A stretch of 64,000 nt of DNA from Neurospora intermedia (GCA_037102815.1 BTPP01000001.1:273001-337000), one strand, 5' to 3'; counted from the first letter of the stretch, positions 34,413 to 45,130 are shown. Notes: a model not told the origin generated them from the sequence alone. Made by a program: numbers and translations.

Positions 34413-36237
34413 CTACGCTCCTCCACCACAACAGAGCGCGAAACAGACAATGATGAAAGCGAGATACAATAGCCCAATAACAATTTTCACCACCAAATCA
34501 ACAAGCCACCAAAAACAATAAACAAGGAACTCCCACGCGTCCACCACCTTACCAGCCGCCCTCGCAACCCACTCAACTACCGCCGTGTCGGCCTCATATT
34601 GCACCACGCTCCACACGACCGCCGCGAGCAAGATTGCCTGAACCAACAGGATTACAACAACAAGCGTACCCTTAGCAAGCATCGACAGCCTCCCCTTACA
34701 TCCCCTCTGCCCGTCTCTATCGGAGGGGGCAATACGCGCATACTCATACGCCGGTCCAGCATCATTTAGGTCGCGCACCACAGCGTGGCTTTCATCCCAG
34801 GTAGGTATGCCTTCATATCGGCTTTGTCTCACTCCTCCTACTCCTCCTGGCCCAGGACCTCGATCCATGCCAGCCTGAGCACGAGCAGCCGCAATAGCCC
34901 AATCATAAGCGCGTGCGCGAGTCCGCACGTTTGGGGAACCAACACCGAAGAAGACGAAATCAGATCGAAAGGGGGAGCCCAACTGGGAAAACCAGGTATG
35001 TCTTGGTCTCAATCGTTTGAGCATGGTGAGTTCGGCAGCGGCCTGGGCTCGGGCCTCGGCACGGGCCCGGGCTCTTACAACAGCTATGAGTAAGTCCTGG
35101 TCTCTTATTAGGGCCTCATAGCTCTGGGAGCGAACCTGCCCATATGATCTTAAGGTGCGAGTTGATGCGGCGGGACGGGATGACGATGATACGGTTCCGT
35201 ATCCTGTTCTGGTTACTGGAATCGGTACTTGCGATTTCGATGGCGGATCGGGTGCTGTCGCTTGGGTCTGTGGACGGAGGAGGGATGATCGCTCGTTGTT
35301 GTCTTGTTGAAGGACCTGGACAGTGCTTGACCTGCTCGGGGCTACAGGCACATTCGGTGGAGGTACAGGACGGTAGGTCTGCATGGCAGACTGCTGGTTG
35401 AGGAGTTGCTCCCGGCGGCGTCTTCTATCGGCATCCCAATAATCCTCTGCGACAATGGTAGTGTCCGAGTCCGAGTCGTGTGTCATTGCCGGCTCGACAA
35501 CTTCCGGTAGCTGGGTCGCCGGCTCCGGTACTGGTTCTGGAACGACTACCGGTCTGAGTTCGGGCGTCAATGGGGGCGTGGCTGTTTGTGTTACTGCCGG
35601 TGTGGCTCCCGGTTCCGATGTCCCAGACGGCCCAGCGACGATCTCATTATCCCTAAACCCAACAAAATCCTTCAACTTCCCATAAGACTCCGGCATAAGC
35701 ACGAAGAGCTTCCCCGACCTGCTGTCATAGTTTCTCAATAGGGAGAAGACCACCCGATACTGCGTCTCCGTGTTTACCCACGAGTTCTTCCTCAGAACCG
35801 CACCACCGCCGAGTTTCAGCACCACGTTCTTGTCTGGGTCGTCAGGATGAGCAGGCGATGGGTCGATGGGGAGGTAGTGTGCCCTCATCCATCTTTCGTA
35901 GTTATGCCGGTGCCGTGTTTTGAGATCTCTGCCGCCAAAGGAGGTCACCTATGATGCATCTGTTAGTCCCAGCCGGGAAAAAGGTGGGATAATTATTGGG
36001 GCAATGGCGGATGAGACATACCATCAAGACGACAACCTCATTGTTAGGCAGCAGTTTTGGGGATAATAGGATGACTGGGTGATCATGGCAGGCGTCTGGA
36101 AGTCCGCTCGGTGTCTTCAACTCGTTGAGTTTGGGCAACCACATTATACGGCCACCCAGATTGGGCGGTTGTGGCACGGCATTTTGAGTGGTCTGAGATC
36201 GTCGTCTTTTCTTGACAGCACGGCGGGCGGACGGCAT
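34413..36237 (-). CDS. Island family protein: PemK/MazF-like N-domain, long linker, C-terminal membrane helices
   Basis: Two exons: complement(join(34413..35948, 36022..36237)), 583 residues, the largest member. The 73-nt intron (GTATGT...GACTAAC...CATAG) is phase 0 and directly precedes VTSFGGRDL. A basic start (RRAVKKRRRSQ) is followed by GGRIMWLP (residues about 28-35), HPVILLSP (53-60), TSFGGRDLKTRHRH, YLPIDPSPAHPDD, KNSWVNT and FSLLRNYDSRSGKLF. The linker (about 175-400) is Pro/Thr/Val rich at first, then Ala/Arg rich (ARARAEARAQAAAEL). The C-terminus has hydrophobic helices (LVVVILLVQAILLAAVVW and LVVKIVIGLLYLAFIIVCF) and ends CALCCGGGA-like. An ATG 18 bases further upstream is possible; 36237 has the better context (CAAAATGCC). 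It is nearest in sequence to the gene at 17471. Confidence 0.8.
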
Positions 36238-37193
36238 TTTGGGCAAGTATCGCAATTTTCAAGCGAAGCTGTCGACGTAGATGAAAGATCGGAATCCACC
36301 CCTTCGAGTCTTCATGGAAACGAAGGAGCTCGGGCACAGCTGAACAACCATCGCAGAACGGCAGATCAATTGTTGTTATGTTTTCATCTGTTTGTACCCT
36401 TCTTCACACCCGTTGGCTGACTGGTTGATAACCGTGTGGGGGAACGTGGCTTGGTGATGGTGTGTGTCGCCGTGGTGGCCCGTCGCACCGGCCCGCCCAG
36501 TCGCATGCATGCATATGAGCTTGTGCAGATCCAATGAGGAGGGTGGTCGCACAAGTGCTTGGGACGATAGACCAGCATCTAGGTAGCATCGAGGTAGCCG
36601 ATCAGGCTACGAGGCAGACCGGCCGCAAATTCGGGCCAACAAAAGAAGTGAAACAGTTGAACCAGGAGAAAAGTGAAGTGAAAAGCGCTGGAGTGCGTGA
36701 TGAACTTGATGAAACCAATTTACCCACGAGCGGTGGGCTACCTCCTATCATGTGCCGCCAAGGACTGGAGGAAACCAGCAACTCATTCAAGGAGGTTTTG
36801 CGCATTGCCGGGTATGGGCATAGCGCCTTGGGAACTCCAAAACGAGGCATTGGAAGTCGGTAAGAGCATGAGTCCGTTGTGTTGCGATGGACTCCTAGAA
36901 AGCTGTGAGAATGAAAAGCCAAACATGTGCTATCGCAGTTGGTACCGCTGTGTTCAGGTCATTTTTGTTTCAACACTGCGGATGACCTGGCGTGTCGTGT
37001 ACATCGTGTGAATCTTTAATTGTCGGTCCGGGAAGGGACGTAGAGAGTTGCGTAGATTGAGGGCGCAGGAACCATTGCCGAACGTGTACCGACTGACGCT
37101 CCTAGATCCATGGCTGTAATGAAGTTAGACAATGTCCGCTACGAAGTTAGAATCATGCTGAAGAGCACATACACGCAAGGGCATCACATACCT
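36238..37193. other. Spacer between two minus-strand island genes
   Basis: No gene is supported. The left 200 bases should be promoter and leader of the gene starting at 36237. An open plus-strand frame near 36534-36863 has no supportive features. Confidence 0.4.
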
Positions 37194-38501
37194 CTACCCA
37201 GTGTCCTGGGACAAAACGTCGAAACTGGCAATGCCTAGCACCTCGATAGGTGCCGAAACCAGTGGCTTCTGGCAAATGGCCGCAGAGTTTTCTGTGAACA
37301 GCCTCCCCTGAGGTGGTTGGGCTAAAATCATGGATGTCAGCAAAATAGGTAACAGGAACCCAGGGGGGTGGTAAGAGGTAGAGGTGGTGGCCGCTGAACT
37401 CACCTCGGAACCCCCTATTCTTCATATCATATGTCTTTTTGATGGGTCCCTCCCCCACCACTCTGCAAACGTGCGATTCGGGAGTAGGAATTAAGGCCGA
37501 AACTGATTTCGACCTTGGAGGATCTCCAGACGCACTCCTCCTAACTCTCCAATTATCGCGACAACAACAGCAGAGACACCCCGGAGGGCACTCGCCTTTC
37601 CCCTTCCTCCGGACTTGCCCTAACCATCGCATACTTCTAATACATCGATCATCTTTCGCCAACATTACTGCACTCTGAGATATTGACATCTCAGGAGGGT
37701 ATGTTGTTGTGCTGACAACCCCGCGAGTCTCGCTCACGGGGTGTTGCGAAGGTATCCGCCATGATGTTCGCGACCTTATTATATCTATTCTCTTCTCTTT
37801 TTTCTTCTCCTCCTCCTCCTTTGAGCGTCTGTCTCCCTCATCCCACCTCTCAATCTGAGATACCCTCTCCGTGTGATAGTTAATCACGTCCCTAAGAGAC
37901 TCCTCGGTAAGTGTCGGGGTCCTCTGCATATTTTTCCAGTTGATGAGGCACTGGTACGACACCGGATAAGACGCTTTGGCGTTAATCCAAGAATCACGGA
38001 GAGCCTTTTCATTCCCGTTCTCCTCGGTGAACGTCAAATTGGAGGGTACCTTTTTGCTCCATTTCGAACAGGGATGGGCCGGCGCGCCCGGAAGCGGCAG
38101 GTAATACCGGCTTGGGCGGGACTTGCCAAATCTAGTCTCCAGACCCTCTTTTGCGAAAGTGGTTATCTGGATAACAGAATTTCAATCAGCAATGTGATCG
38201 GCAGTGAAATGGTTGCGTGGTTACCTGATGAAAAGGTATGCGCGTGAACTTGTGGGGGTCTACACCAGGAAACACATACAATCAAGACGCGAACGATATC
38301 TGTTTGCTCCTCGCGATGCTCGGATATGATCAAAACCGGATGATCGAATAACTTATCATCCAGGGCTGGTAGATTACCAGCTTCTATTTTCCCCTTTTCG
38401 GGCAACCACATGATTCTACCACCAACAAATTCGCCGTTGACCACGGGTAAGGCAGCGTCTTTCTCCATTGCTTCGACGGACACTAAGTCGTCCGTCTTCA
38501 T
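37194..38501 (-). CDS. Island family protein with cysteine-rich C-terminal part
   Basis: Three-exon model complement(join(37194..37321, 37404..38166, 38280..38501)), 370 residues. The first intron (GTATGT...TCCAG, 113 nt) is phase 0 and directly precedes ITTFAKEGLETRF, the family position. N-domain motifs: GGRIMWLPEKG, HPVLIISEH, VLI|ITTF, RYYLPLPGAPAHP. Then comes a diverged part with a Glu/Lys run (EEEEKKKEKR) and a cysteine cluster, CPPGCLCCCC, around residue 240. A second intron (GTGAGT...GCTGAC...TTTTAG) removes 82 bases; if retained, translation continues in another frame to a stop at 37153. No membrane helix is visible, unlike the neighbour at 34413. ITTF is nearest to ITSHG in the gene at 59111. 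Function unknown. Confidence 0.7.
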
Positions 38502-39730
38502 ATTCCAAGTACCGGTTAAGGGGAGGAATCATGAACCCACTGGAAGCTGAATCGCTTGCAAGTGGAATGTTTCGCGTAGTGGAAGGCTCCTCCTAAGTGA
38601 AGAGCCGAATCTGGTTTGAGAAGACTGAAGGACGCCGCCGGTAGTTAGCATCAACTCCCGTCAACACAGCTTCGAACATGATGGCCAACATTACCGGTAC
38701 AAGGTATGGCAAGTATGGGCACCGCAGATCGACATTGATAGTCTCCCGGATCGGTTGACTGTCTTGCGCAATGATACTGGGAATCGGAAGTCGGGATGGT
38801 TCTTAGAGCCGCTGGAAACCAGACCGTCACCAGCAATAGAGGAATAAGCACGACAAGTGAACGTCAAGGGTGAAGGGGCGTTGCGAGATGAACAATGAGT
38901 CAAGAATCTTAGCTTGTCGACTGAGAAAGACCGAAAGATCACAGAGATACTCGGCCAACAGGAGAAGACAACTGGGTTAGAGAACCGAAGCTCTCGAGTG
39001 GTTGCTCCGACGATTCGTGCGACAAGCTGGGGGGGAAGCATTAGGTATATGTAGGCACCCCATGATTTAAGGTAGGTAGGCCATGTTCTTCATGATCAAG
39101 CGTAAGGCACCTCTCACATGGAGTGTATGGCACATGGTGAGTGCAGTCCCATGCTGCATGTTATGGAGAGCATCGATGCATGGTATGAGATAGATACATG
39201 GGCTCTAAGCTGCTCAGCAACATGTCAGCTATTTATCTGGACGAGCTAGTTAGAGGTAATTAGAAATCCGATAATAACAAAGGTAGGTAAGTTACCTATG
39301 TTGTAGTCAGAGATCTCACGAAGGATAGGATATTGTATCAGAGTCTCTTTGATCGTAACTGCAAAATGATGGATGTGATCCTCGGCATCATGTCGTCTCC
39401 CAGTCTCATGCGACGTCTCGCCCTAAAATGCACATTAGTCCCATCCACAATTGAATGCCCCCTCCGATGTGATGGTTGATACCCTACTTGTACCTCGGTT
39501 AGAGGTAGGTACATGCTCTGTTTCGCTAAATGTGTCGCAAGGTGCTGTCGCGACTTGCTTTGTTAGAGGTATGCAGAACGCGGCGCTCCCCTTACCAGCA
39601 TATGCGGGCAGTCACGAGTGTTTGTCCACTACATGTAGTTAGTGAGCACGCGAGGACATTACCCACTACTATAGGTAACTTGCGTATTCTAACTCGGGTC
39701 CAGTTCAATATACACCTGTTTGGGCTAGCC

Positions 39731-39786
39731 CCCTATCCGGCGCCTAAAGAGGAGATTGACGGTGGTGAGCTTTGCGAGTCTCGAGG
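39731..39786 (+). repeat. Diverged copy of the MITE-like terminal arm found at 57.3-57.5 kb
   Basis: CGCCTAAAGAGGAGATTGAC and the adjoining GAGCTTTGCGAGT match the right arm at 57462..57518, with mostly C/T and A/G differences. The partner arm is not clearly recognisable upstream, so this copy seems partial or heavily mutated. Confidence 0.55.
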
Positions 39787-40149
39787 TACAGTAGAGGTCG
39801 GGTAATCTCACGGAATGGTAGAAGTGCTCACCTGTAGGTAGGTACCTCAAGCGAGAGGCCTATGTGCTCAGCGTCTTTGTGTTTGCCTCGGCAGTGAATG
39901 AGGGCGCCCATCTGAGATATCGTGATCGTGTAAGCGCTACCTGTAATTTGTCACCGCGATGGCCTCTGAAACGCGCTCAACACCGCACAAAATACCGGTA
40001 GAAAGGTTCCACACTGCAGATACCTTGAAGTCCAGCCATGCCAACAATTTCATCAGAAAAATCGGCCGTCGGAGGTAGGACATTCGGGAGACGATCCGTC
40101 GGGAGGTGGAGTATCAGAAGAATGACTGTCACAAGTCGTGCCCTCGAAG

Positions 40150-40557
40150 ATGAACCGTGAAGAGATACCCTGCAAAGACGAACTCTGTGGAAACGAGGAC
40201 TCCGAAGGCAAATCCTCCGAAGCCAAATTGCCAGAAGAAACAGTAAGTACCAAATCGATGCGATACTTGCAAACGAGGTCGCTGACCCAACAGATGTGGA
40301 ACTTGCTTCGTCCATCTTTGCTTCCTCTGTCTCAGTCTGCTTTCCCCATCTCTACTCCATCAATCATGGCTCCTACCGTCTCTGCTTTGTCCACTTCTTC
40401 CCCCACCTTTGGCATCTTCATCCGTGCCTTCCCCATCTCTGCCTTCTTCATCTGTTCCTTCCCATCACTGCCTTCCCCATCTGTGCATTCTTCGTCCGTG
40501 CCTTCCCCATCTTTTGCTCCTCCATCAACAAACAATCCCGGAACCACACCCCTCTGA
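40150..40557 (+). CDS. Possible small spliced gene, unrecognised
   Basis: The first exon is about 40150..40242 (MNREEIPCKDELCGNEDSE). It ends at a GTAAGT donor, and an acceptor CTGACCCAACAG ends at 40292, with a good branch point. The second exon then reads Ser/Pro/Phe-rich sequence with imperfect TTCCCCATCT repeats to a stop at 40557. A frame on the other strand (MGKA repeats) is also open across the repeat, so coding status is doubtful. No family is recognised. Confidence 0.3.
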   Translation: MNREEIPCKDELCGNEDSEGKSSEAKLPEETVSTKSMRYLQTRSLTQQMWNLLRPSLLPLSQSAFPISTPSIMAPTVSALSTSSPTFGIFIRAFPISAFFICSFPSLPSPSVHSSSVPSPSFAPPSTNNPGTTPL

Positions 40558-41032
40558 GTGATGAACCACCATCTGCCAACAAGCAGTTCTTGTCAAGGTC
40601 GAAATAGTAGAGGTAGTATTATCACACCACAAAACAACAAGAAATGGTAGGGAACACTCTAGATTTTTACAGTGTTAGCCCAGCACCTCTTGTGAGTTCT
40701 GTATCCGGGATTTGTGCGATAAAGCACAGGTAGACAAGATTATGATGACTGTCTGGTTTCTTCAAGTGTTCTCGCTTTTGATCGGGATGGCACTCGAGCT
40801 AATACGGTGTGTACTTATGATCTTGCCGCTACAGTCGTTGGGATCGAGACGTTCGGGGTCTTTGGTCAAAATTTGGGCGTATAATGGAAGACCGTACTGC
40901 GAGAGGGGGGGTGTTATAAGCTCTTCGCGAACTGTTTTTGGATAGTTAGAAATTTGGTGACTTGTACTTGGATCCCTCGCGGAGTTTAAGTGTTTGAGTA
41001 CACCAACGTTCACCCATTGAAATGTTTGGTAC

Positions 41033-41452
41033 TTAATTGACTATCACTTTCTTAAAACGTTTGGAATTCCGGACGTTTCGTTGGGCGGGATCATCAATTG
41101 ACAGTGAATAGACAGCCGTAACCAGTTCAACATCGGGGGTTCTCGAGGTGCCCAAGTACAGATCGAAAGACACCTCCCCTCCCAGTACGGGATGAGCAAT
41201 GGTTTCCGCTTTTTCCCCCAAGACTTCTTGGGCTGCAAATGAACAACCGATGAACTGATTGTCGGGTGTTATAAATAGTTTGGAACCATTCCTAGAATTC
41301 GGGCCGGTAAGGCAAGTCATGGTCCGTCTTGAAGGAACATGTCCAACCTTCCAGAATCTGCCAGCAACAGAGTATGGCATCAGACTGGTAGCTTCCCTAT
41401 TCACAAGTAGTGATTCCTTGGCGCTGGATGCACAATGAGTTAGTAACAACAT
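41033..41452 (-). CDS. Unrecognised small protein, possibly the last exon of a longer gene
   Basis: An open frame of 139 residues from an ATG at 41452, with protein-like composition (SKLFITPDNQFIGCSFAAQEV, then SRTPDVELVTAVYSLSID) and a basic end. Immediately upstream another segment reads IPETLQRIRPKLRDLLFSRD in a different frame; it is preceded by an intron with GTAAGT...TACTGAC...TTCAG signals (about 41513-41577). The two could be joined by a GTAAAT...ACTAAC...CCAG intron, but it would be only 33 nt, below the usual minimum. The true gene structure is therefore unclear. Confidence 0.4.
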   Translation of the reverse strand: MLLLTHCASSAKESLLVNREATSLMPYSVAGRFWKVGHVPSRRTMTCLTGPNSRNGSKLFITPDNQFIGCSFAAQEVLGEKAETIAHPVLGGEVSFDLYLGTSRTPDVELVTAVYSLSIDDPAQRNVRNSKRFKKVIVN

Positions 41453-43002
41453 TTACCTACATATTTCCTGGTCACGGGAAAATAACAGATCACGTAGTTT
41501 GGGCCTGATTCTTTGGAGGGTCTGAACACCAGTCAGTAATCAGAAACTAAAGGCGAAAAGAATGCATTGACTTACCTCAGGTATGAAGATGGCTCTTCAC
41601 GATGCTTCCGTATCGGACTTCCTTCACGGATATGATGACGAAACCGTAACCGTGTGCTGATATCCCACCTTTTCACTTGGCGTTATTCCATCTCTGGAAA
41701 TGAACAAGTTCGTGACGTGCTTTGCTTCTACAGCTCACATCGAACTGCTTCTGCTCCATGGCAATGGTGTTTTATGAGACCGTGACCCAATCACTTACAC
41801 GCAAAGTTGGGAGAAGCGACCTAGCGACAGGAAGGTGCGAAGCTCAAAGTTCAGGACCTGAGGGCACCGATCCAATACTCTTCCACCAATCGCTCACCCA
41901 CGTGTCACTACTTAAGTACCGTACCCAATAAGTGGCGCGAAATGACACGCAGTGACAGCTTGAATCCTCCACGGATTCCTGATACATCGAACCTAATTAC
42001 TCCTTCCAGGAAAACCTGGCTCGGGAAAGTAGGGAGGTACATGTACTGCAACTGCAGAAGCGTGCTTCTCGGATGGCAGAAGCTGTGCTCCGTAGAGGTA
42101 GGTATGTACAGAAAGATGAGAGGTATCGTGCATGGAGCCGTAGCGATCGATGTAATGCGAACCAATTCAACGGTGGCAGTCGAATTCATCTAGGTAGATT
42201 CCGCTTGCGTATGTCCAACGTAAATCAACTTGTAAAATCCGGAATTGACGTGCACTACTTGCCTAATCGAGCTCAGGTAGATCGTCATGCATCGTTCGAC
42301 TGTAAATGACGTTCCAAAGTCTCAACATTCAATCGGTCGCCGAAGTGACACATGCTCAGACAAGGGTCTGTACATTATGCCGACCGCTGTTCATCGAGGT
42401 GCTCAGGTTCGGTCCCGGGGCGGATCAACTTTGTTAGGTCTCGTCGCTGCCGCCCGTTCGTGAGTAGGAAGTCCTGGGACTATATGGTTCAGATCATATC
42501 GATCCAAAAGCGCGAAATGTGAAACACGTAGACAATTTCATACTGTTCGATAATGTCAATGTCGAGTTGTCATGGGAAGAGGTTGTCGTCGAATTGAGCC
42601 GTTGAAGTCACGGCTTACTAGGGTTAGGGGTAATTATGATGACGGCAGACCGGGTCCACCGTCCATCCCCGGCCCCGCTGGGCGGGGCTGCCCTTGGTTC
42701 CACCAAGTGTGGGGTTGACGCAAGACAGGGACAGGGACGCAGGGCATATTGCCGGCCGCGACCGCCAAAAATTTCTGAGTGGAGAGCACCTCAGCAATTG
42801 GGAAGTTTCGAATGGAGGGACCTGCACTCCGAACCTCGACCATCTCGGCAGCACCTCCAATCCACGATAAACAATTCTGCCCGTATTTCTCCCCTCTGCT
42901 TGATCAGCTGGCAAATCGATCCCAAACACAACCACTATTCCATCTGCTTAATTCACATACAACCTACATCCAATCAAACCAGACACACACACAATTACAA
43001 CC
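41453..43002. other. Right border of the island and promoter of the RRP15-like gene
   Basis: Apart from the possible upstream exons of the 41033 gene, no gene is supported. A TAGAGGTAGGTA copy lies at about 42098. From 42600 onward the sequence becomes the C-rich promoter and leader of the gene at 43003. Confidence 0.4.
42619..42630 (+). promoter_or_regulatory. Telomere-repeat-like (telobox) element
   Basis: TAGGGTTAGGGG, about 370 bases upstream of the RRP15-like ATG. TTAGGG-type boxes bound by Tbf1/TRF-like factors are known upstream of ribosome-related genes in fungi and plants. Its position next to an rRNA-processing gene fits that. A short chance match is possible. Confidence 0.4.
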
Positions 43003-44028
43003 ATGGGCATCACCAAGCGCAAAGAAGGCCCCAGCAGCAAGGGCAAGCCCGTCCGACCGTCCAAGAAGCAGAAGGCGCAAGCATTGGCCGCCTACCACAG
43101 CAGTTCAGAGGAGGAATCCGACAACGAGCAGCAAGATGTTGAAGACCAAGGCGACGAGGAGGCCGGCACCTCCGCCGTTCCCGCCCACCTCCTCGACTCG
43201 GACGACGAAGACCTAGACAACCTCGTTGCCGACGATGGCGCATCCACAGACGAAGAGCAAGCATCCGACTCTGATGATTCCGAAGCCGAACAACCATCAA
43301 ACAAGTCCTCCAAGAAGTCGCAAACAAAACCCAAATTCGTCGCCAAAGACGCCCCAGATTCCGAAGACGACGAGGACGACTCCCTAGACGGCGGTTCCGA
43401 CCTGGGCTCCGACCTCGACGATGAATTCGACCTTGACGGCTCGGGTGATGAGAACGGCAACAGGAAACAAACCAAATCCAAGCGCAACGACCCCGACGCC
43501 TTCGCCACCTCCATCACCAAAATGCTCTCCTCCAAGCTGCCCGCCTCGCGACGCGCGGACCCCATTGTCGCGCGCTCCGCCGAGTCCGCAGCCGCCGCCA
43601 AGTCCCTGGTTGACGCAGCGCTCGAAGCCAAGGCGCGCAAGCGTTTGCGCGAGCAGAAGCGTCTGGCCTTTGAGAAGGGTCGGGTGCGTGACGTGTTGGT
43701 CCCTAGCAAGACTAGGACGCTCAACATCCAGACGGGCGAGATCGAGGAGATTCCGGATGGCAAAGAGGGCGAGCAGACGACGGGCCAGATTCTGGAGACG
43801 GAGAGGAGGCTGAAAAAGACGGCGCAGAGGGGTGTAGTGAAGCTGTTTAATGCGGTTAGGGCAGCGCAGGTCAAGGCGCAGGAGGCGGAACGGGCGGCGA
43901 GGCAGGAGGGAATCGTGGGTGTGAAGAGGAGGGAGGAGAAGGTTACGGAGATGTCGAGAAAGGGGTTCTTGGACTTGATTGCGAGCGGTGGTGGGGGGTT
44001 GAAGAAGGGTGGCTTGGAGGAGGCTTAA
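43003..44028 (+). CDS. rrp15: Rrp15-like ribosomal RNA processing protein
   Basis: Single exon, 341 residues. Rrp15 is a nucleolar pre-60S factor needed for 27S pre-rRNA processing to 25S and 5.8S. The first 160 residues are basic (KRKEGPSSKGKPVRPSKKQK) and then strongly acidic (SSSEEESDNEQQD, SEDDEDDS), typical of nucleolar assembly factors. The conserved part starts at DPDAFATSITKMLSSKLPAS. It continues through ARKRLREQKRLAFEKGRV, ETERRLKKTAQRGVVKLFNA and VTEMSRKGFLDLIASG, which are the hallmark blocks of the Rrp15p domain. The ATG in the ACAACCATGGGC context is the first in the open frame with good initiation sequence. Codon bias is that of a core gene. Confidence 0.93.
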   Translation: MGITKRKEGPSSKGKPVRPSKKQKAQALAAYHSSSEEESDNEQQDVEDQGDEEAGTSAVPAHLLDSDDEDLDNLVADDGASTDEEQASDSDDSEAEQPSNKSSKKSQTKPKFVAKDAPDSEDDEDDSLDGGSDLGSDLDDEFDLDGSGDENGNRKQTKSKRNDPDAFATSITKMLSSKLPASRRADPIVARSAESAAAAKSLVDAALEAKARKRLREQKRLAFEKGRVRDVLVPSKTRTLNIQTGEIEEIPDGKEGEQTTGQILETERRLKKTAQRGVVKLFNAVRAAQVKAQEAERAARQEGIVGVKRREEKVTEMSRKGFLDLIASGGGGLKKGGLEEA

Positions 44029-44463
44029 GGGAATCATTATGGTGTAGAGAGGTGATATTTGTTTGTTTGCATATTGTCAAGGTCTAGGCTATTTTCTTAT
44101 ATACAATCCCGTGCCCTTGATTTGGGCAAATAGTTGAACCACGTACAAGCTCCATGCCGAAATCTGAAAATCAACATGCTCTTGCCAATCCCTCATGTCC
44201 ATCAACATGAACATTGCCCATCACGGGCAGATATCCGATAAACTCTGCGCTGAACGCCGTCGCCTCAACAACCTGACAGAAAATGTGGCAGATTTCGTTT
44301 TGTACCATCTGTATTTTCCTCATCCATCCACCCATTGCTTTACACCATAGGACATCCCCTTCCCCCTCACCTCTACCTTCTTCTCCCAGCCAGGCCCATC
44401 ACCCCTTCCTCGCCTGGTATTACCTCCCCCCAATCCCATGTGGTTCATTCCATGACGGTCGGT
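44029..44463. other. Spacer between convergent genes
   Basis: 3' flanks of the RRP15-like gene and of the convergent ferredoxin gene. No further gene or repeat is seen. Confidence 0.5.
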
Positions 44464-45130
44464 CTAGGACTTGAAATCACTCGCCTGCAAATTCCTCGTC
44501 ATGCTCGGCAACTTGACCACCAGCCCATCCAACTCCTTGGTCATGTGCACTTGGCACCCCAGCCGGCTCGTCTCGGTGAGTCCAAACGCCAAATCCAACA
44601 TGTCGTTCTCGTCGTCGTCGGGCTCCGGCATCCGGTCGTACATGTCCTGGTCCTGCACAATGACGTGGCAGGTCGAGCACGCGCAGGAACCGCCGCAGGC
44701 GCCTTCCATTTCGAGGTCGTGCGCTTGGGCAATATCGAGCAGGTTGTCGCCTTCGGAGACGGCGAGGCGGTGGGTTTGGTTGTCTTTGTCGATGAATGTT
44801 ACGTAGAGTCTGTGCCGCCGCAAAAAGGAAGGCTAGTTAGTGGTTGTGGGAAACTGATGAGGGACAAGGAGGGGAATGCGCTCAAACTCACTCCTCGCCG
44901 GGCTTGGGAGGGTCGACGTGGCCGTGCTGGAGAGCGGAAGAGGTGGAAAGCGAACGGCGCACAGAGGAAGCGGAAGCAGAAAGCTGTGTCGTCGTCGTCG
45001 ACCACGCGGTAGGCAAACGCTGCGGTTGTGTTCGGAGAGGTGCGGTGGTGGTGGTGGTGGTCTTGCTGTAGCACCGGGCATGCTGTGCGAGCCTTTGGAG
45101 GCTTTGCCTAAGAACTCGCGGGGTCGACAT
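44464..45130 (-). CDS. yah1: Mitochondrial adrenodoxin-type [2Fe-2S] ferredoxin
   Basis: Two exons: complement(join(44464..44809, 44892..45130)), 194 residues. The 82-nt intron (GTGAGT...CACTAAC...CACAG) is phase 2. The first 75 residues are rich in Arg, Ser and Thr with no acidic residues, a typical mitochondrial presequence. Then follows the ferredoxin fold: LYVTFIDKDNQTH, EGDNLLDIAQAHDLEMEGACGGSCACSTCHV, with the cluster ligands C-x5-C-x2-C, and the fourth Cys in LGCQVHMTKELDG. DMYDRMPEPDDDEND is the acidic partner-binding segment. In yeast, Yah1 receives electrons from Arh1 and serves iron-sulfur cluster assembly, heme A and coenzyme Q synthesis in the matrix. Confidence 0.95.

Larger units (their letters stand above)
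38502..41032. other. Spacer with weak coding-like patches
   Basis: No strong gene. TAGAGGTA/TAGGTACC motifs occur at about 39060, 39250, 39500, 39567 and 39838. A MITE-arm-like fragment (39731..39786) and a possible small gene (40150..40557) are listed separately. The remainder shows nothing supportable. Confidence 0.35.

Noticed and set aside
40332-40547. Minus-strand frame with MGKA-type repeats
   Set aside because: It arises from the imperfect TTCCCCATCT repeats on the other strand; no start context or splice support.
42624-44037. Minus-strand frames opposite the RRP15-like gene
   Set aside because: Shadows of the acidic and basic repeats of the real gene; composition (Ser/Arg/Leu runs) mirrors its codons.
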